Assembly: GCA_023436495.1 (NCBI GenBank)
Contig: JAEZIT010000016.1
Coordinates: forward strand, 1 to 38,896
Length of the DNA: 38,896 bases
From: Acidobacteriota bacterium
GTDB lineage: Bacteria; Acidobacteriota; Blastocatellia; Pyrinomonadales; Pyrinomonadaceae
Direction: 5' to 3'
Positions within the stretch are counted from its first letter, which is position 1. Every line of letters starts with the position of its first letter. Positions 27,882 to 33,465 of this stretch are shown here, one piece after another. The notes under the pieces were generated by a model. That model made no database searches, was not told the DNA's origin, and was given only the letters and a program-made list of their open reading frames with translations. A program made the position numbers and the translations under genes.

Positions 27882-28334
27882 ATTCTCGTCCTCCTATTTT
27901 TTCTGAAAGTAATTTAACCTTTAAATGTCAAATCGTGCAAGCACTATATATAGTTGCGTAACGCCGATCTCAGACAATATCTTCCGCAGATAACGCCGCA
28001 GAGCTGTGTCTGATCAAAGAATGTACGACGGGTGCCAAGCATATTAGATGTTTCGGGTAACATGTCAAGTTGCAGGGCACCGCCATATGCCCTCACATCT
28101 TGCCGGTGATGAGTCTTCTTGGCGGAAAGGATCCGGTTTGCCGAATAAAATTTAATCACGATCTACCTGAGTTTTCATTGACCGGTCTCTGTTTTACGGC
28201 AGATCAAGAAGTCTGCCGCCGAGGTGTGCACTCGAATGCCGATATGAACGCAGCAAAAAGTCGTCGCAAGGCGATCCAAAATCTGCTAATATGTGCGGGC
28301 TCGACCTATTCCGCAAACGGGGAAACATAAATTA
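27882..28334. other. Spacer without recognisable gene
   Basis: This 450-base divergent spacer separates the HNH gene (minus) from a small membrane protein (plus). Short open frames here lack ribosome binding sites and recognisable sequence. It presumably holds the two divergent promoters, but I could not identify convincing -35/-10 pairs. Confidence 0.4.
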
Positions 28335-28748
28335 ATGAATCCGATCGTCAAGAATATCCTTGCTGTGATCGCGGGTGTGATCATTGGCAGCATCGTAAAT
28401 ATGGGCTTGGTCGCCGTCAGCGGTGCGATCATTCCGCCGCCTGCCGGTGTTGACCCGAGCAATCTCGACAGCCTCAAAGCTTCGATACACTTGTTCGAGC
28501 CCAAACATTTCGTCTTTCCTTTCCTGGCCCACTCGGTCGGCACGCTTGCCGGGGCGTTCACCGCCGCATTTCTCGGAGCAACGCGCCGGTTGATGCTTGC
28601 GTTGATAATCGGAGCGTTCTTTCTTCTCGGCGGCATCGCTGCCGCGACAATGATCCCCGCTCCAATGTGGTTCATCGTCCTCGACCTTGTAGTGGCTTAT
28701 ATCCCGATGGCGTGGCTCGGCGGAAAGCTCGGCCTGGGAGTCAGGTAA
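28335..28748 (+). CDS. Small integral membrane protein
   Basis: The product is 137 residues with four predicted membrane helices (ILAVIAGVIIGSIVNMGLVAV; FLAHSVGTLAGAFTAAFLGA; LALIIGAFFLLGGIAAATMI; WFIVLDLVVAYIPMAWLGG). The function is unknown; the topology and Gly-rich helices resemble small conserved transmembrane families of Bacteroidetes and Acidobacteria. The ATG at 28335 is used because the first helix starts there; the in-frame extension to 28293 has no ribosome binding site. It converges on rtcB with a shared terminator-like hairpin. Confidence 0.7.
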   Translation: MNPIVKNILAVIAGVIIGSIVNMGLVAVSGAIIPPPAGVDPSNLDSLKASIHLFEPKHFVFPFLAHSVGTLAGAFTAAFLGATRRLMLALIIGAFFLLGGIAAATMIPAPMWFIVLDLVVAYIPMAWLGGKLGLGVR

Positions 28749-28755
28749 ATTCGAC

Positions 28756-28801
28756 ATAAGGCGACAAAGCGGTCACAATCGGACAGCTTTGCCGGCCTTA
28801 T
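28756..28801. terminator. Bidirectional hairpin between the membrane protein gene and rtcB
   Basis: Plus-strand arms ATAAGG/CCTTAT and an inner 9-bp pairing (CGACAAAGC with GCTTTGCCG, one wobble) form a long stem around a ~14-base loop. It sits exactly between two convergent stop codons. The T tracts on either side are weak. Confidence 0.6.
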
Positions 28802-28802
28802 T

Positions 28803-29981
28803 CTAGCCCTTCACGCAGATCACCTGTTTGAGCTCGGCGACGACCTCGACGAGGTCGGACTGGGCTCGCATGACCTCCTCGATGTCCTTATAGGCGCCGG
28901 GAATCTCATCAACCACGCCTTTGTCCTTTCGGCATTCGACGCCTGCCGTCTGCTTTTTCAGGTCCTCGATCGTGTACTTCGACTTCGCCTTAGTACGAGA
29001 CATCTTTCGTCCCGCGCCGTGTGAGCAGGAGTTGAAGCTCTGCGGATTTCCCAGCCCGCGGATGATAAACGATTTTGCTCCCATCGATCCGGGGATGATT
29101 CCGTAGCGTCCGGATTCAGCGTTAATCGCGCCCTTTCGGGTGACGTAAACGCTGTCGCCGAAATGCTCCTCGATCGAGACGTAGTTGTGATGACAGTTGA
29201 CCGTGATCTCCGGACGAAACTCCTGCTGATTATTGAACATTCGGTTGAATGACTTCAGCAGACGCTTCATCATGATCTCGCGGTTTTTCATCGCATAGCC
29301 CTGAGCCCAGTCGAGATCGTGCCAGTAGTTGCGGAACTCGTCAGTACCGTGCACGAAGTACGCAAGATCGGGAGCCGGGAGTTCGTTCAGCCGGTGCAGT
29401 GACTTCGCGGTCGCGATGTGACGTTCGGCAAGTTCCTTACCGATGTTTCGCGAACCGGAATGCAGCATCAGCCAGACATTGTCCTCGGTGTCCAGGCAGA
29501 CCTCAATAAAGTGGTTCCCGCCGCCGAGCGTCCCGAGCTGCTTCATTGCCTTGGCCTTTCGATCCTGCACGCCTTTGTGCAGTTCGTCGAACTCGGACCA
29601 GCCATTCCAGTACGAGGATTCGTCGACCGATTCCTTGTACTCGTTAAAGCCGACGGGGATCGCACGCTCGATCTCGTGACGGAACCCGGCCATTTTACGG
29701 TCAAGAATACCGCTCGTGAACGGCGTTTTGACCGCCATCATTCCGCAGCCGATGTCGACCCCGACGGTCGCGGGGATAACGGCGTCCTTGGTCGCGATTA
29801 CCGAACCGACCATCGAACCCTTGCCCAGGTGTGCGTCGGGCATGAGCGCGACGTGCTTATATAGGCACGGAAGACGCGAGACGTTGCGGAGCATGTTTTC
29901 CTCCTCAAAGGTCAGCCCATGGCTAACCCATGAGAGGACATCAGCCTTAGCCCCGCTGATGTTCAGTTTATTGTGTGGCAT
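28803..29981 (-). CDS. rtcB: RNA-splicing ligase RtcB
   Basis: The 392-residue RNA ligase joins 2',3'-cyclic-phosphate or 3'-phosphate ends to 5'-OH ends with GTP and Mn2+. Active-site residues are visible: the metal Cys in VGVDIGCGM (C79), GGGNHF (H157), HSGSRN (174-179), NCHHNY (262-267) and the guanylylated His in SCSHGAGRKMSR (H321). The start is an ATG with a perfect AGGAGG. The Y RNA candidate F ends about 22 bases upstream, inside the 5' leader. It is the last gene of the minus-strand RNA locus containing Ro60, Y RNAs and tRNAs. Neither rtcA, archease nor the regulator rtcR occurs in the window. Confidence 0.96.
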   Translation of the reverse strand: MPHNKLNISGAKADVLSWVSHGLTFEEENMLRNVSRLPCLYKHVALMPDAHLGKGSMVGSVIATKDAVIPATVGVDIGCGMMAVKTPFTSGILDRKMAGFRHEIERAIPVGFNEYKESVDESSYWNGWSEFDELHKGVQDRKAKAMKQLGTLGGGNHFIEVCLDTEDNVWLMLHSGSRNIGKELAERHIATAKSLHRLNELPAPDLAYFVHGTDEFRNYWHDLDWAQGYAMKNREIMMKRLLKSFNRMFNNQQEFRPEITVNCHHNYVSIEEHFGDSVYVTRKGAINAESGRYGIIPGSMGAKSFIIRGLGNPQSFNSCSHGAGRKMSRTKAKSKYTIEDLKKQTAGVECRKDKGVVDEIPGAYKDIEEVMRAQSDLVEVVAELKQVICVKG

Positions 29982-30003
29982 GATTCCTCCTTTAATTATA
30001 AAC

Positions 30004-30127
30004 AGGACGACAAGATCGAAATGATACCTAATCGGCGGGAATCGAACCCGCTTCTCCGGACAACCGGCGCTTTCCGCTTAAAGCTACGATCCACTTGGTG
30101 AGATGTAATCATTTGAGCATTCGTCCC
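30004..30127 (-). ncRNA. Y RNA candidate F, tRNA-like domain in canonical order
   Basis: The terminal stem is GGACGA/TCGTCC, flanked by AATGC (5') and TTG (3'). The second stem is AAATGAT/ATCATTT, followed by the TACAT box. The enclosed domain runs in normal tRNA order: acceptor-like strand TGGATCG, D-arm GCTTT/AAAGC, hairpin CCGG-TTGT-CCGG in place of the anticodon arm, T-arm GCGGG-TTCGATT-CCCGC, and CGATTAG. There is no free CCA end; the acceptor continues into the Ro60-type stem. The terminal stem differs from other copies by a compensated pair (A-T for G-C at position 3). It lies in the leader of rtcB, so a full transcript would link both. Confidence 0.75.
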
Positions 30128-30138
30128 GGAAAGAAAAA

Positions 30139-30203
30139 GGGCGACAAGGTTCGGGATGACACGGGTTGTTTTATAGACAATGTAGTCATCCCGGCATTCG
30201 CCC
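30139..30203 (-). ncRNA. Y RNA candidate E, minimal form without tRNA-like domain
   Basis: This is about 65 bases. The terminal stem is GGGCGA/TCGCCC and the second stem is a perfect 9-bp CGGGATGAC/GTCATCCCG. Between AATGC, TACAT and CTTG the spacing is the same as in the larger copies. The loop holds only a short TTGT/ACAA pairing. A run TTTTTC follows directly and may terminate transcription. It looks like the Ro60-binding module alone. Confidence 0.7.
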
Positions 30204-30218
30204 GGATAAGTTAAATAC

Positions 30219-30318
30219 TGGCGACAAGGATGGCGAGAGTTCCACCCCGTAAAGCAATGGCGGAGCGGGTGAGATTCGAACCCACTAATACCGATGTACT
30301 CCCAGCCGGCATTCGCCA
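30219..30318 (-). ncRNA. Y RNA candidate D, T-arm and acceptor-like hairpin only
   Basis: This is about 100 bases. The terminal stem is TGGCGA/TCGCCA (compensated at position 1). The second stem is GGC(T)GGGAGT/ACTCTCGCC with one bulged T. After TACAT comes a T-arm GTGGG-TTCGAAT-CTCAC. Next is a 7-base strand CCGCTCC that can pair with GGGGTGG across a 13-base loop containing GCCA, reminiscent of a discriminator plus CCA. D- and anticodon-arms are absent. Confidence 0.68.
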
Positions 30319-30331
30319 AGGTTTCTGATAT

Positions 30332-30386
30332 GAGTCCCGCTTCAGGCGACTATGTGCAATGCAATAGCCGACTAAAGCGGTGACTC
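30332..30386 (-). ncRNA. Long imperfect hairpin just downstream of the Ro60 reading frame
   Basis: Three successive stems can stack: GAGTC/GACTC, CCGCTTTAG/CTGAAGCGG, and CGGCTAT/ATAGTCG, about 21 pairs, with single-base bulges and a ~10-base loop. It begins 7 bases after the Ro60 stop and ends 14 bases before Y RNA D. No T tract follows, so it may be a processing or stability element rather than a terminator. It lacks the Y RNA boxes. Confidence 0.5.
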
Positions 30387-30392
30387 AAAACG

Positions 30393-31295
30393 CTAGACAT
30401 CAACCGCTTCGATCACCCCGACCCAGTGGGCCGCGTCCAGAGTTCCGTCGGCGAACTTCGAAACAAGTGTAAAAACCTGGTCCGAGAATCCGCCGATGTT
30501 CAGGATGTCGGCCCGCTCTTTGGCCTGGGTGTGAGCGTAGGGCTGGATGTCGATGCAGACTAGTTTCGCGTCCCCGTTTCGAGATTTGAACTCGTTCCAC
30601 TGTTTCATCGTCTCGGTTCCGCTTCCGCCGAAGCGCCCATGGTACGGCGTGTCGATCCACGATTCGTTATCCGAAACGTAGATAACGACGTCGCCCTTGG
30701 CTTTCCGACGGTTCAGTTCGCGAAGCGGAGCCGAACAGTTCGTTCCGCCGCAGGGGAGATCCGCGAACTTTTTCGCGTTCGTCATGATCGAATCACGCGG
30801 GTTGATCTTGACGTCGACGATGTCGCTCTCGAACGGGATGACCTCCGCATTCGGGTTCTTACGCAGCACCGCGGCGGCGAACAGCGCCGCAACGTCGATA
30901 CAGCGCACAACCGACGTAGCGCCTTTTCGATAACCCGTGACAGCCGAGTGCATCGAGCCGGAGATGTCGGGGAAGATCCAGACCTTTCCGTCGATCGCCG
31001 GTACATTCTCGGTCGCGATCTCCATCGCGTCCTGCAGCGCCTCAGTGATCGCTCGCGGGATGTTCCCGTTCGATTCCGCCGCGGAGTACGCGGTCAGAAG
31101 CTGGTAAGGAAACACTCGCGATTTGCGGACCGCGTCGGCGTCACGCAGACGGGCGGCGATCATTTCGACCATCTCTTCGTCGGCGAAAACGCCGTGACGC
31201 TGAAACGTGTTCAAGTTCATACGCGTCATCTGCCACGGGGCGTTGTGCGCGATCTGCTTCCATTCGGCAGTGGAGAGCGGCAGGGCCGTCAGCAT
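30393..31295 (-). CDS. Ro60/TROVE protein, C-terminal part (second half of a split frame)
   Basis: This 300-residue frame holds the end of the TROVE HEAT-repeat ring (MLTALPLSTAEWKQ and QMTRMNLNTFQRHGVF) and the complete von Willebrand A domain. Its MIDAS site is intact: D110-S112-S114 in FPDISGSMHS, T185 in CGGTNCS and D209 in YVSDNESW. Ro60 proteins are RNA-binding rings that hold Y RNAs on the outside and misfolded RNA ends in the central hole. The ATG overlaps the stop of the upstream half by 7 bases (31289-31295) in the -1 frame relative to it. It may be made by translational coupling, by frameshifting, or result from a frameshift mutation or sequencing error. Confidence 0.88.
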   Translation of the reverse strand: MLTALPLSTAEWKQIAHNAPWQMTRMNLNTFQRHGVFADEEMVEMIAARLRDADAVRKSRVFPYQLLTAYSAAESNGNIPRAITEALQDAMEIATENVPAIDGKVWIFPDISGSMHSAVTGYRKGATSVVRCIDVAALFAAAVLRKNPNAEVIPFESDIVDVKINPRDSIMTNAKKFADLPCGGTNCSAPLRELNRRKAKGDVVIYVSDNESWIDTPYHGRFGGSGTETMKQWNEFKSRNGDAKLVCIDIQPYAHTQAKERADILNIGGFSDQVFTLVSKFADGTLDAAHWVGVIEAVDV

Positions 31296-31963
31296 CGGAA
31301 CGGAACGTCCGGAACATCGCCGTCGCCGTTCTTGAACTGCTCGAATTGGCGGACGATCTGCGGAAGCTTATCGGCATCGATATCGCGGCCGATGAAGTAA
31401 CCATACATCGCCTCGCGTTCGTCATCGGACGGCTTCGGGTGGACCATCTTCAAAATATCGGCGATCGACGGCGACCGGCCGACGGACTGCTTGAAGATCT
31501 GTTCTGGCGTGCGGCTGTCGAACCACTCTCGGACCAAACGCTTAGGCAGGGAACCGAGCGATTTTCGCCCGACCGCACCGGAACGCATGATCTGCACGAA
31601 GTTGCGCAGCATCTTTCCGTTGTCGATGACCAATGGGAAGACACGTTCGAACAGCTCGCGGTCGCGGGTAGAAAGCGACGCGACGAGGAACGTCGGCATG
31701 TCTTTCATGAAGCCTTTGCTGCGTGCGAAGACCGCGGTCTTCGCCACGAATTCGGGATTCACCTCGTTGGCCACCGCCAAGACGTTTTCCAGCTGTTCAG
31801 CAGCGTCCGTATAGAACGTGTGGCTGAAGCAGCCGGTCGCCGCGTACTGGGCAAGAGCCTGTTTTGGCGAAAGCTTGTAGGCGAGCCCGCCTGCTTCGTT
31901 CAGAATGTCCGTCTTTGGCGTGAACATCCCTTTTACGGTCTGAAATAGAGTTTTATTTGCCAT
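31289..31963 (-). CDS. Ro60/TROVE protein, N-terminal part (first half of a split frame)
   Basis: This 224-residue frame with a strong AGGAGG and ATG at 31963 carries the TROVE domain: NEAGGLAYKLSPKQALAQYA, ATGCFSHTFY, AVFARSKGFMKDMPTFLVA, and MRSGAVGRKSLGSLPKRLV. It ends VPFRC-stop in the sequence CCGTTCCGATGCTGA, where the ATG of the second half begins. Full-length Ro60 homologues run on here as a single chain, and the two halves together (about 522 residues) equal the normal length. The break falls inside the HEAT ring and not at a domain border, so independent folding of the halves is not expected unless they reassemble. It lies 55 bases downstream of Y RNA C. Confidence 0.88.
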   Translation of the reverse strand: MANKTLFQTVKGMFTPKTDILNEAGGLAYKLSPKQALAQYAATGCFSHTFYTDAAEQLENVLAVANEVNPEFVAKTAVFARSKGFMKDMPTFLVASLSTRDRELFERVFPLVIDNGKMLRNFVQIMRSGAVGRKSLGSLPKRLVREWFDSRTPEQIFKQSVGRSPSIADILKMVHPKPSDDEREAMYGYFIGRDIDADKLPQIVRQFEQFKNGDGDVPDVPFRC

Positions 31964-32017
31964 GGGTTCCTCCTATTTGGACAAAATTTCGCATTCCATA
32001 CGGAGCGACATCAAAAT

Positions 32018-32140
32018 GGGTGACAAGATCGAAAAGACGCTTGCGCATGAACAGCTTAGGATCACCGGAGTTATCCGACTCCGCGAGACGCGACGTGGGT
32101 TTTAGCCACGAGTTGGATGTAGTCCTTTCAGCATTCACCC
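32018..32140 (-). ncRNA. Y RNA candidate C, divergent tRNA-like domain
   Basis: The terminal stem is GGGTGA/TCACCC, compensated at position 4 (T-A instead of C-G). The second stem is GAAAGGAC/GTCTTTTC (8 bp with a G-T). Boxes AATGC, TACAT and CTTG are present at standard spacing. Inside is a perfect 5-bp/7-base anticodon-like arm CGTGG-CTAAAAC-CCACG. Then come CGCG-TCT-CGCG and a T-arm-like CGGAG/CTCCG hairpin lacking the TTCRA loop. It is about 123 bases, 10 bases after Y RNA B and directly upstream of the Ro60 gene. Confidence 0.7.
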
Positions 32141-32150
32141 AAAATGATTT

Positions 32151-32279
32151 ACGGCGACAAGGGTATGACGAAACGTTCGCTGCTCTACCGAATTGAGCTA
32201 CGCACAGAAGTCTGTACGGCCGGACTCGAACCGGCAACACGCGGGTTAAGAATAATGTAGTTCCGCCTGCATTCGCCGT
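32151..32279 (-). ncRNA. Y RNA candidate B, tRNA-like domain permuted at the anticodon loop
   Basis: The terminal stem is ACGGCGA/TCGCCGT. The second stem is GGCGGAAC/GTTTCGTC and the TACAT box follows. The order inside is: CTTAACCCGCGTGTT (like the 3' half of an Asn-type anticodon arm and variable loop), T-arm GCCGG-TTCGAGT-CCGGC, acceptor strands CGTACAG and CTGTGCG joined by a 4-base ACTT loop, TA, and an intact D-arm GCTC-AATTCGGTA-GAGC. GCG then leads back into the Y stem. The fold is thus a tRNA closed at its acceptor and opened at its anticodon loop. It has no CCA end. Length is about 129 bases, 12 bases after tRNA-Met. Confidence 0.78.
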
Positions 32280-32291
32280 GAAAATGAAAAA

Positions 32292-32366
32292 TGGTCGCGG
32301 CGGGAAGATTCGAACTTCCGACCCAAGGATTATGAGACCTTTGCTCTTCCGCTGAGCTACGCCGCC
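32292..32366 (-). tRNA. tRNA-Met(CAT), elongator type, with a G1-G72 mismatch
   Basis: 75 bases including encoded CCA. The anticodon loop is CTCATAA, D-arm GCTC/GAGC and T-arm GGAAG-TTCGAAT-CTTCC. The first acceptor pair is G-G and the last anticodon-stem pair (31-39) is T-T. It lacks the initiator features (three G-C pairs in the anticodon stem, C1-A72). A lysidine-type Ile tRNA is a possible alternative. Confidence 0.85.
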
Positions 32367-32372
32367 AAAAAT

Positions 32373-32451
32373 TGGCCGACCGGGTGGGATTTGAACCCAC
32401 GATACCTCGCTTAAAAGGCGAGTGCCTTGGACCTGACTTGGCTACCGATCG
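32373..32451 (-). tRNA. tRNA-Lys(TTT)
   Basis: 79 bases with encoded CCA. The acceptor is CGATCGG/CCGGTCG, the anticodon arm CTCGC-CTTTTAA-GCGAG, and the T-arm GTGGG-TTCAAAT-CCCAC. The D-loop is long (13 bases on a 3-bp stem). It lies six bases upstream of tRNA-Met. Confidence 0.88.
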
Positions 32452-32479
32452 GGATGGAATTAATTGTTTTATTTTTACC

Positions 32480-32501
32480 GCCTACCGGACAGACGGTAGG
32501 C
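32480..32501. repeat. Perfect 8-bp inverted repeat
   Basis: GCCTACCG and CGGTAGGC are separated by 6 bases. No T tract follows on either strand, so a terminator is doubtful. It could be a REP-like palindrome or the 3' end of the preceding transcript. Confidence 0.45.
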
Positions 32502-32527
32502 AAACGCGGCCGATGAGCGGCTTCGGC

Positions 32528-32590
32528 GGGCGAGCGGACAAGGCGTGTTCGTTGCGAACAATGGAAGGATTTTCCTGCATTCCGCCGCCC
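32528..32590 (-). ncRNA. Possible divergent Y RNA-like element G
   Basis: The 5' strand GGGCGGCGGA pairs with TCCGC-T-CGCCC (10 bp with a bulged T). Immediately inside lie AATGC on the 5' side and CCTTG on the 3' side, as in the six better copies. The TACAT box and second stem are missing; instead two small hairpins occur (GGAA/TTCC and GTTCG/CGAAC). The remainder of the 345-base gap between 32452 and 32796 shows only GC-rich pairing potential (CCGGCCG/CGGCCGG near 32685-32715). Confidence 0.35.
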
Positions 32591-32796
32591 TCGCCTGACT
32601 CTCGGTCGCGTTTGGGTTGGTAAGGCTGCGCGATTTCTTTTGCCGAATTTTCGATCTAACGTTTCCGCGTCGTTCGGCCGGCCGCCTCCGTCAAACGAGA
32701 CGGCCGGGTGCGCTGTGGAAGAACTAATGAACCGCTGCAAGTTCTCGCGGGTGTCGCGGGATCGATTCTCTGGCGTTAATGACCTCGATCTCGGTT

Positions 32797-33066
32797 TCAA
32801 TTGCCCGTTTTGAACGCGTGGATCACTTCGGCCAATATGCGGACCTTGTGTAGGCTGTTTTCGCGCTCTTCGGCGGTGCACAGATCGAAATAAAGTTCGA
32901 TCTCGTCAGCACAATCGGAAATTCTCAGATTGATCTCGCTGCAGTAATCGGAACCTTCGCCGATCTTCTTTTCACGGGCGTCCTCGACGATCGCGATGAT
33001 GTACGCACGCATATCCGTGTGAAGGTTCAGGAATTCGCGTCGTTTGACGTGATATTTGTTGCTCAT
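32797..33066 (-). CDS. Orphan 90-aa cytoplasmic protein inside the RNA locus
   Basis: The start is the ATG at 33066, seven bases after TTGAGGAA; an in-frame ATG two codons earlier sits right against that ribosome binding site and is less likely. The protein is charged and probably all-helical: VKRREFLNLHTDMRAYIIAI, then SDYCSEINLRISDCADEIE, YFDLCTAEERENSLHKVRIL. It has three Cys and no membrane segment. I recognise no family. It sits between tRNA-Phe and tRNA-Lys on the same strand as Ro60 and rtcB, so a role in Y RNA or tRNA handling is conceivable, but only position supports that. Confidence 0.6.
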   Translation of the reverse strand: MSNKYHVKRREFLNLHTDMRAYIIAIVEDAREKKIGEGSDYCSEINLRISDCADEIELYFDLCTAEERENSLHKVRILAEVIHAFKTGN

Positions 33067-33213
33067 TTTCATTTCCTCAAGATTATTGGCTGAAAGACAT
33101 TTCGTTAATGTTTGCGGCGTGTCTTTCGGCGAACTAGGAAAAGCTGAAAGTTCACGTCGCGAGCAAATGGCGACTCTTCAGTGCAAACATAGTTGGTTCT
33201 CCTTGGTTAAAGT

Positions 33214-33288
33214 TGGGGGACGCTCCTGGTATCGCGCCAGGCTCTTCGGCTCTTCAGGCCGACGCTGATCTGTCTCAGCTAAACGTCC
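33214..33288 (-). tRNA. Aberrant tRNA-Phe(GAA) lacking the elbow signature
   Basis: 75 bases with encoded CCA. Stems are complete: acceptor GGACGTT/AGCGTCC, D-stem GCTG/CAGC, anticodon arm TCGGC-CTGAAGA-GCCGA, T-stem CCTGG/CCAGG. However the T-loop is CGCGATA instead of TTCRANY, the D-loop AGACAGAT has no GG, and position 73 is C rather than A. Both halves of the D-loop/T-loop contact are therefore missing while all stems are intact. Confidence 0.75.
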
Positions 33289-33298
33289 GGAATTGAAA

Positions 33299-33374
33299 TG
33301 GCGGGACCGAACGGACTCGAACCGTCATAGTCTTCGTAGACAGCGAAGTGCATAAGCCTTTCTGCCACAGCCCC
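33299..33374 (-). tRNA. tRNA-Asp(GTC)
   Basis: 76 bases with encoded CCA and discriminator G, as expected for Asp. The anticodon arm is CTTCG-CTGTCTA-CGAAG and the T-arm GACGG-TTCGAGT-CCGTT. The acceptor GGGGCTG/CGGTCCC includes two wobble pairs. The D-stem is only three pairs. Confidence 0.85.
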
Positions 33375-33379
33375 TAAAC

Positions 33380-33456
33380 TGGGTGGACCGGCGGGATTCG
33401 AACCCACACTTCCCGCATTCACAGTGCGGTGCTTTGCCAGTTAAGCTACGGACCAC
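33380..33456 (-). tRNA. tRNA-His(GTG)
   Basis: 77 bases including the His-specific G-1 opposite C73, and encoded CCA. The anticodon arm is CCGCA-CTGTGAA-TGCGG and the T-arm GTGGG-TTCGAAT-CCCGC. The acceptor has one T-T mismatch (positions 4-69). Confidence 0.88.
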
Positions 33457-33465
33457 GTGAAAAAA

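Noticed and set aside
31953..32240. 95-residue open frame across 31.95-32.24 kb
   Set aside because: It runs through the two Y RNA candidates B and C and the Ro60 start region, and is explained by them.
32292..32366. tRNA(CAT) as the initiator tRNA because its first acceptor pair is mismatched
   Set aside because: The mismatch is G-G rather than C-A, and the three consecutive G-C pairs of the initiator anticodon stem are missing.
32411..32881. 156-residue minus-strand open frame in the RNA locus
   Set aside because: It overlaps tRNA-Lys and the 90-aa gene, has no ribosome binding site and its composition is arginine-rich, as expected from reading GC-rich DNA in a wrong frame.
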